Part shown: one piece after another, positions 5,899 through 7,439 of the stretch
Numbering within the stretch: the first letter of the stretch is position 1
How the letters are laid out: every line of letters begins with the position of its first letter
DNA from: Acidimicrobiales bacterium
GTDB taxonomy: Bacteria > Actinomycetota > Acidimicrobiia > Acidimicrobiales > JABEUL01
Assembly: GCA_013044465.1 (NCBI GenBank)
Contig: JABEUL010000326.1
Span: 1-7,439, forward strand
DNA: 7,439 nt
Reading direction: 5' to 3'
Made by a program: the position numbers and the translations under genes
The notes under the pieces: model-generated
Database searches by the model: none
What the model saw: only the letters and a program-made list of their open reading frames with translations
What the model was told of the DNA's origin: nothing

Positions 5899-7293
5899 TT
5901 AAAGCGCAAAGGCTTCATAATGAATAGCGTTACTATTTACTCCAAGACGGTGTGCAACCGAGACGACCTGATTTACGAATTCAGATGAACCGCAAATAAA
6001 TACGTCTCGTTTAGCGATATCTGGTGATATCTTTAATAAAGACTTCGGGCTTATCTCTACTTCTTTCCTACTCCCTACTAACTCATGCAGCTCACCATGC
6101 CGGAACTTAACTAGATCAGTAAGTTCGTCGTGGAAAATAAGATCCTCTTGCCGTGAAGCTCTAACTACTACAATTGGATTAGATCTTGCGGGCAAATCTT
6201 CTGTCAATGATCGCAAGGCAGTCACTCCTATGCCACCTGCAATGAAAACTGCCTTCTTGTGAATTTGAAAACGTTTAGTAAAATTCCCGTAAGGTCCTTC
6301 AACAGCGACCCTGGTACCAACTTTCAAATTCCTCAATGATGCTGAGAAATCACCTGCATCTTTTACTGTAAGTCGAATAAAATCACCTCTTGGAAGTGCT
6401 GAAAGAGAAAATGGATGAGATTGATACCACAATCCTTTGGTTAAAAACCTCCAGCAAAAGAATTGCCCTCCATCCATCCTTAAACGATTAACTTCATGTC
6501 CCCGACATACTATCGACACAACATTGTCATTCTCTTCTTTTACTTCTACTACCTTTAGCTTAAGCGAGACGCTCCGGTAAATTGGAAAGCCCACTCTGAA
6601 CACGATTATGACACCTGCGGTCAACAGCCATGCAACAACCCAGAAGAATGTTGTCAATGGATGGCCCACAAAGGCTGGGCCAAGTCCTATTTCATGGGCA
6701 AAGGAAAGTACTAGTGCTAGATACATGAATAAGTGTACTGTCCACCATGTTTCCCGTTTTAACTTATCCCGAATAGCTTTAATTGTGGCGATGCCAACAA
6801 GCACCATGATACCAAGAGCAATTGTGGCCGTAAGCATATTTGGGAATGTAGTCACTAACGTTGCGAACTCATGCATTAAACCAGCTTTTTGAGCTTGAGC
6901 ATACCCAATAGTGGTAAACACAGCGTGACCAACCAAAAGACTAATTGGCCACGGACCTAGTTTTCTGTGCCACGAGACTAGTCTATCTTGCCCAACATTC
7001 TTCTCTACAATCCAAAGTCTACTGACTAGCAATATCATTAGCATTGCAAGGTAAGTTCCAAGCATTGCAGTTAAGTTGCCAACGAACATCGCGAGACCAC
7101 CTGGAGCCTTGATCTGCGAGTAAGTCACTGTGATGAAAGTTGTTGCACATACTATTCCAAAACCTATTCCGGCAATTCCCGCCACGAGATCACCAATCCA
7201 TCTTGGAGGATTATTTTTTGTCGTCCTACTTAAAGCTGTCCCTGCCCTTGCTTGCTTTCCAGGTGCACCTTTAGCATCAAATGAAATGCTCAT
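5899..7293 (-). CDS. Ferric-reductase-like bis-haem membrane oxidoreductase with FAD/NAD(P)H domains
   Basis: A 464-residue membrane flavocytochrome expected to pass electrons from cytosolic NAD(P)H through FAD and two haems to an external acceptor. After a polar N-terminus, six helices lie at about 34-58, 68-92, 112-132, 146-172, 184-204 and 213-234. Haem-ligand histidines are visible as two pairs, H109/H123 (WHRKLG and GHAVF) and H187/H200 (VHLFMY and AHEIG). The cytosolic half is ferredoxin-reductase-like: HPFSLSA (293-299) for FAD, VEGPYGNF (331-338), GGIGVTALRS (353-362) for nucleotide, and ICGSSEFV (433-440). TGA lies two codons before the ATG, so the start is the first possible one, though its Shine-Dalgarno is weak. 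It heads the cassette with the FMN carrier and apbE, which argues that the acceptor is the flavinylated carrier rather than iron itself. Final acceptor unknown. Confidence 0.92.
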   Translation of the reverse strand: MSISFDAKGAPGKQARAGTALSRTTKNNPPRWIGDLVAGIAGIGFGIVCATTFITVTYSQIKAPGGLAMFVGNLTAMLGTYLAMLMILLVSRLWIVEKNVGQDRLVSWHRKLGPWPISLLVGHAVFTTIGYAQAQKAGLMHEFATLVTTFPNMLTATIALGIMVLVGIATIKAIRDKLKRETWWTVHLFMYLALVLSFAHEIGLGPAFVGHPLTTFFWVVAWLLTAGVIIVFRVGFPIYRSVSLKLKVVEVKEENDNVVSIVCRGHEVNRLRMDGGQFFCWRFLTKGLWYQSHPFSLSALPRGDFIRLTVKDAGDFSASLRNLKVGTRVAVEGPYGNFTKRFQIHKKAVFIAGGIGVTALRSLTEDLPARSNPIVVVRASRQEDLIFHDELTDLVKFRHGELHELVGSRKEVEISPKSLLKISPDIAKRDVFICGSSEFVNQVVSVAHRLGVNSNAIHYEAFAL

Positions 7294-7335
7294 GCGTCAA
7301 TTATGCACTAGATACTTTTGAAAGGGGCTTCAGGT

Positions 7336-7364
7336 AATCTAAAAATTCCTAACAAATATGTAAA
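7336..7364 (-). promoter_or_regulatory. Probable promoter of the flavin electron-transfer cassette
   Basis: On the minus strand TTTACA (7364-7359, five of six matches to TTGACA), a 17-base spacer and TAGATT (7341-7336, four of six matches to TATAAT) lie about 45 bp upstream of the membrane-protein ATG. The spacing is ideal and the position fits a first gene. It is the best promoter match in the window, though AT-rich DNA makes false matches common. Confidence 0.45.
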
Positions 7365-7372
7365 ACATTACA
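7359..7372. promoter_or_regulatory. Dyad overlapping the -35 element, candidate operator
   Basis: TGTAA (7359-7363) and TTACA (7368-7372) are perfect reverse complements around AACA. The left arm coincides with the proposed -35 hexamer of the cassette promoter, a position where a bound repressor would block RNA polymerase. The arms are only five bases, so chance is a real alternative. Confidence 0.3.
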
Positions 7373-7422
7373 AAAATGAGAAAACTCTAATTATCTTTAA
7401 TCTATATTGCTTTATCAATTTA

Positions 7423-7439
7423 CAGTTAGCTCTTAACTG
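7423..7439. repeat. Inverted repeat at the right edge of the window
   Basis: CAGTTA (7423-7428) and TAACTG (7434-7439) are perfect reverse complements around GCTCT. The right arm ends exactly at the window edge, so the true extent cannot be judged. It is upstream of the proposed cassette promoter and could be a regulatory site or part of a neighbouring feature. Confidence 0.3.

Noticed and set aside
6608..7321. Plus-strand frames 6608-6892 and 7130-7321
   Set aside because: Antisense to the helices of the bis-haem membrane protein; no start signals or domains.
1..7439. CRISPR array, insertion sequence, integrase or attachment site
   Set aside because: No regularly spaced repeats, no transposase or integrase motifs and no terminal inverted repeats with target duplications were found.

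Overview
The window is AT-rich bacterial DNA in which every well-supported gene lies on the minus strand. Two functional modules fill it. Low GC, a KdpF-type KdpFA(BC) operon and a ferric-reductase-like / FMN-carrier / ApbE trio together suggest a low-GC actinobacterium, perhaps a streamlined freshwater lineage. That taxonomic guess is inference from gene content and is only moderately supported.

Module 1 (1-3703, read right to left) is a Kdp high-affinity potassium uptake locus with the regulators placed first: kdpD (sensor kinase, 3703-2219), kdpE (response regulator, 2222-1545), a 90-bp gap with a possible promoter, an unnamed 27-residue single-helix peptide (1454-1371), kdpF (1374-1285), and kdpA (from 1285, running off the left edge after 428 codons). 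The junctions kdpD/kdpE, small ORF/kdpF and kdpF/kdpA all overlap by 1-4 bases, which implies translational coupling. KdpD has the four-helix membrane domain, a GAF-like region and the kinase core. It lacks the large N-terminal KdpD/USP sensory half of classical KdpD.

The stretch 3704-4340 (637 bp) has no convincing gene. It holds a strong 23-bp dyad (3816-3838), an uncertain plus-strand ORF with a plausible Shine-Dalgarno (3953-4261), a competing hydrophobic minus-strand ORF (4101-3982), and an 11-bp direct repeat that reaches into the apbE stop codon.

Module 2 (7293-4341, read right to left) is an extracytosolic flavin electron-transfer cassette. A six-helix, bis-haem ferric-reductase-like membrane protein with cytosolic FAD and NAD(P)H domains (7293-5899) is followed 18 bp later by a secreted FMN-binding-domain protein with a TTG start (5880-5326), and then by ApbE flavin transferase (5186-4341). 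The expected scheme is that ApbE attaches FMN to the SGAT threonine of the carrier, and the membrane protein passes electrons from cytosolic NAD(P)H across the membrane to it. The carrier gene is broken by a single in-frame TAG at codon 59, although everything downstream, including the SGAT motif, is intact. This is the most striking anomaly in the window. A promoter-like element with an overlapping dyad lies upstream of the membrane protein (7336-7372).
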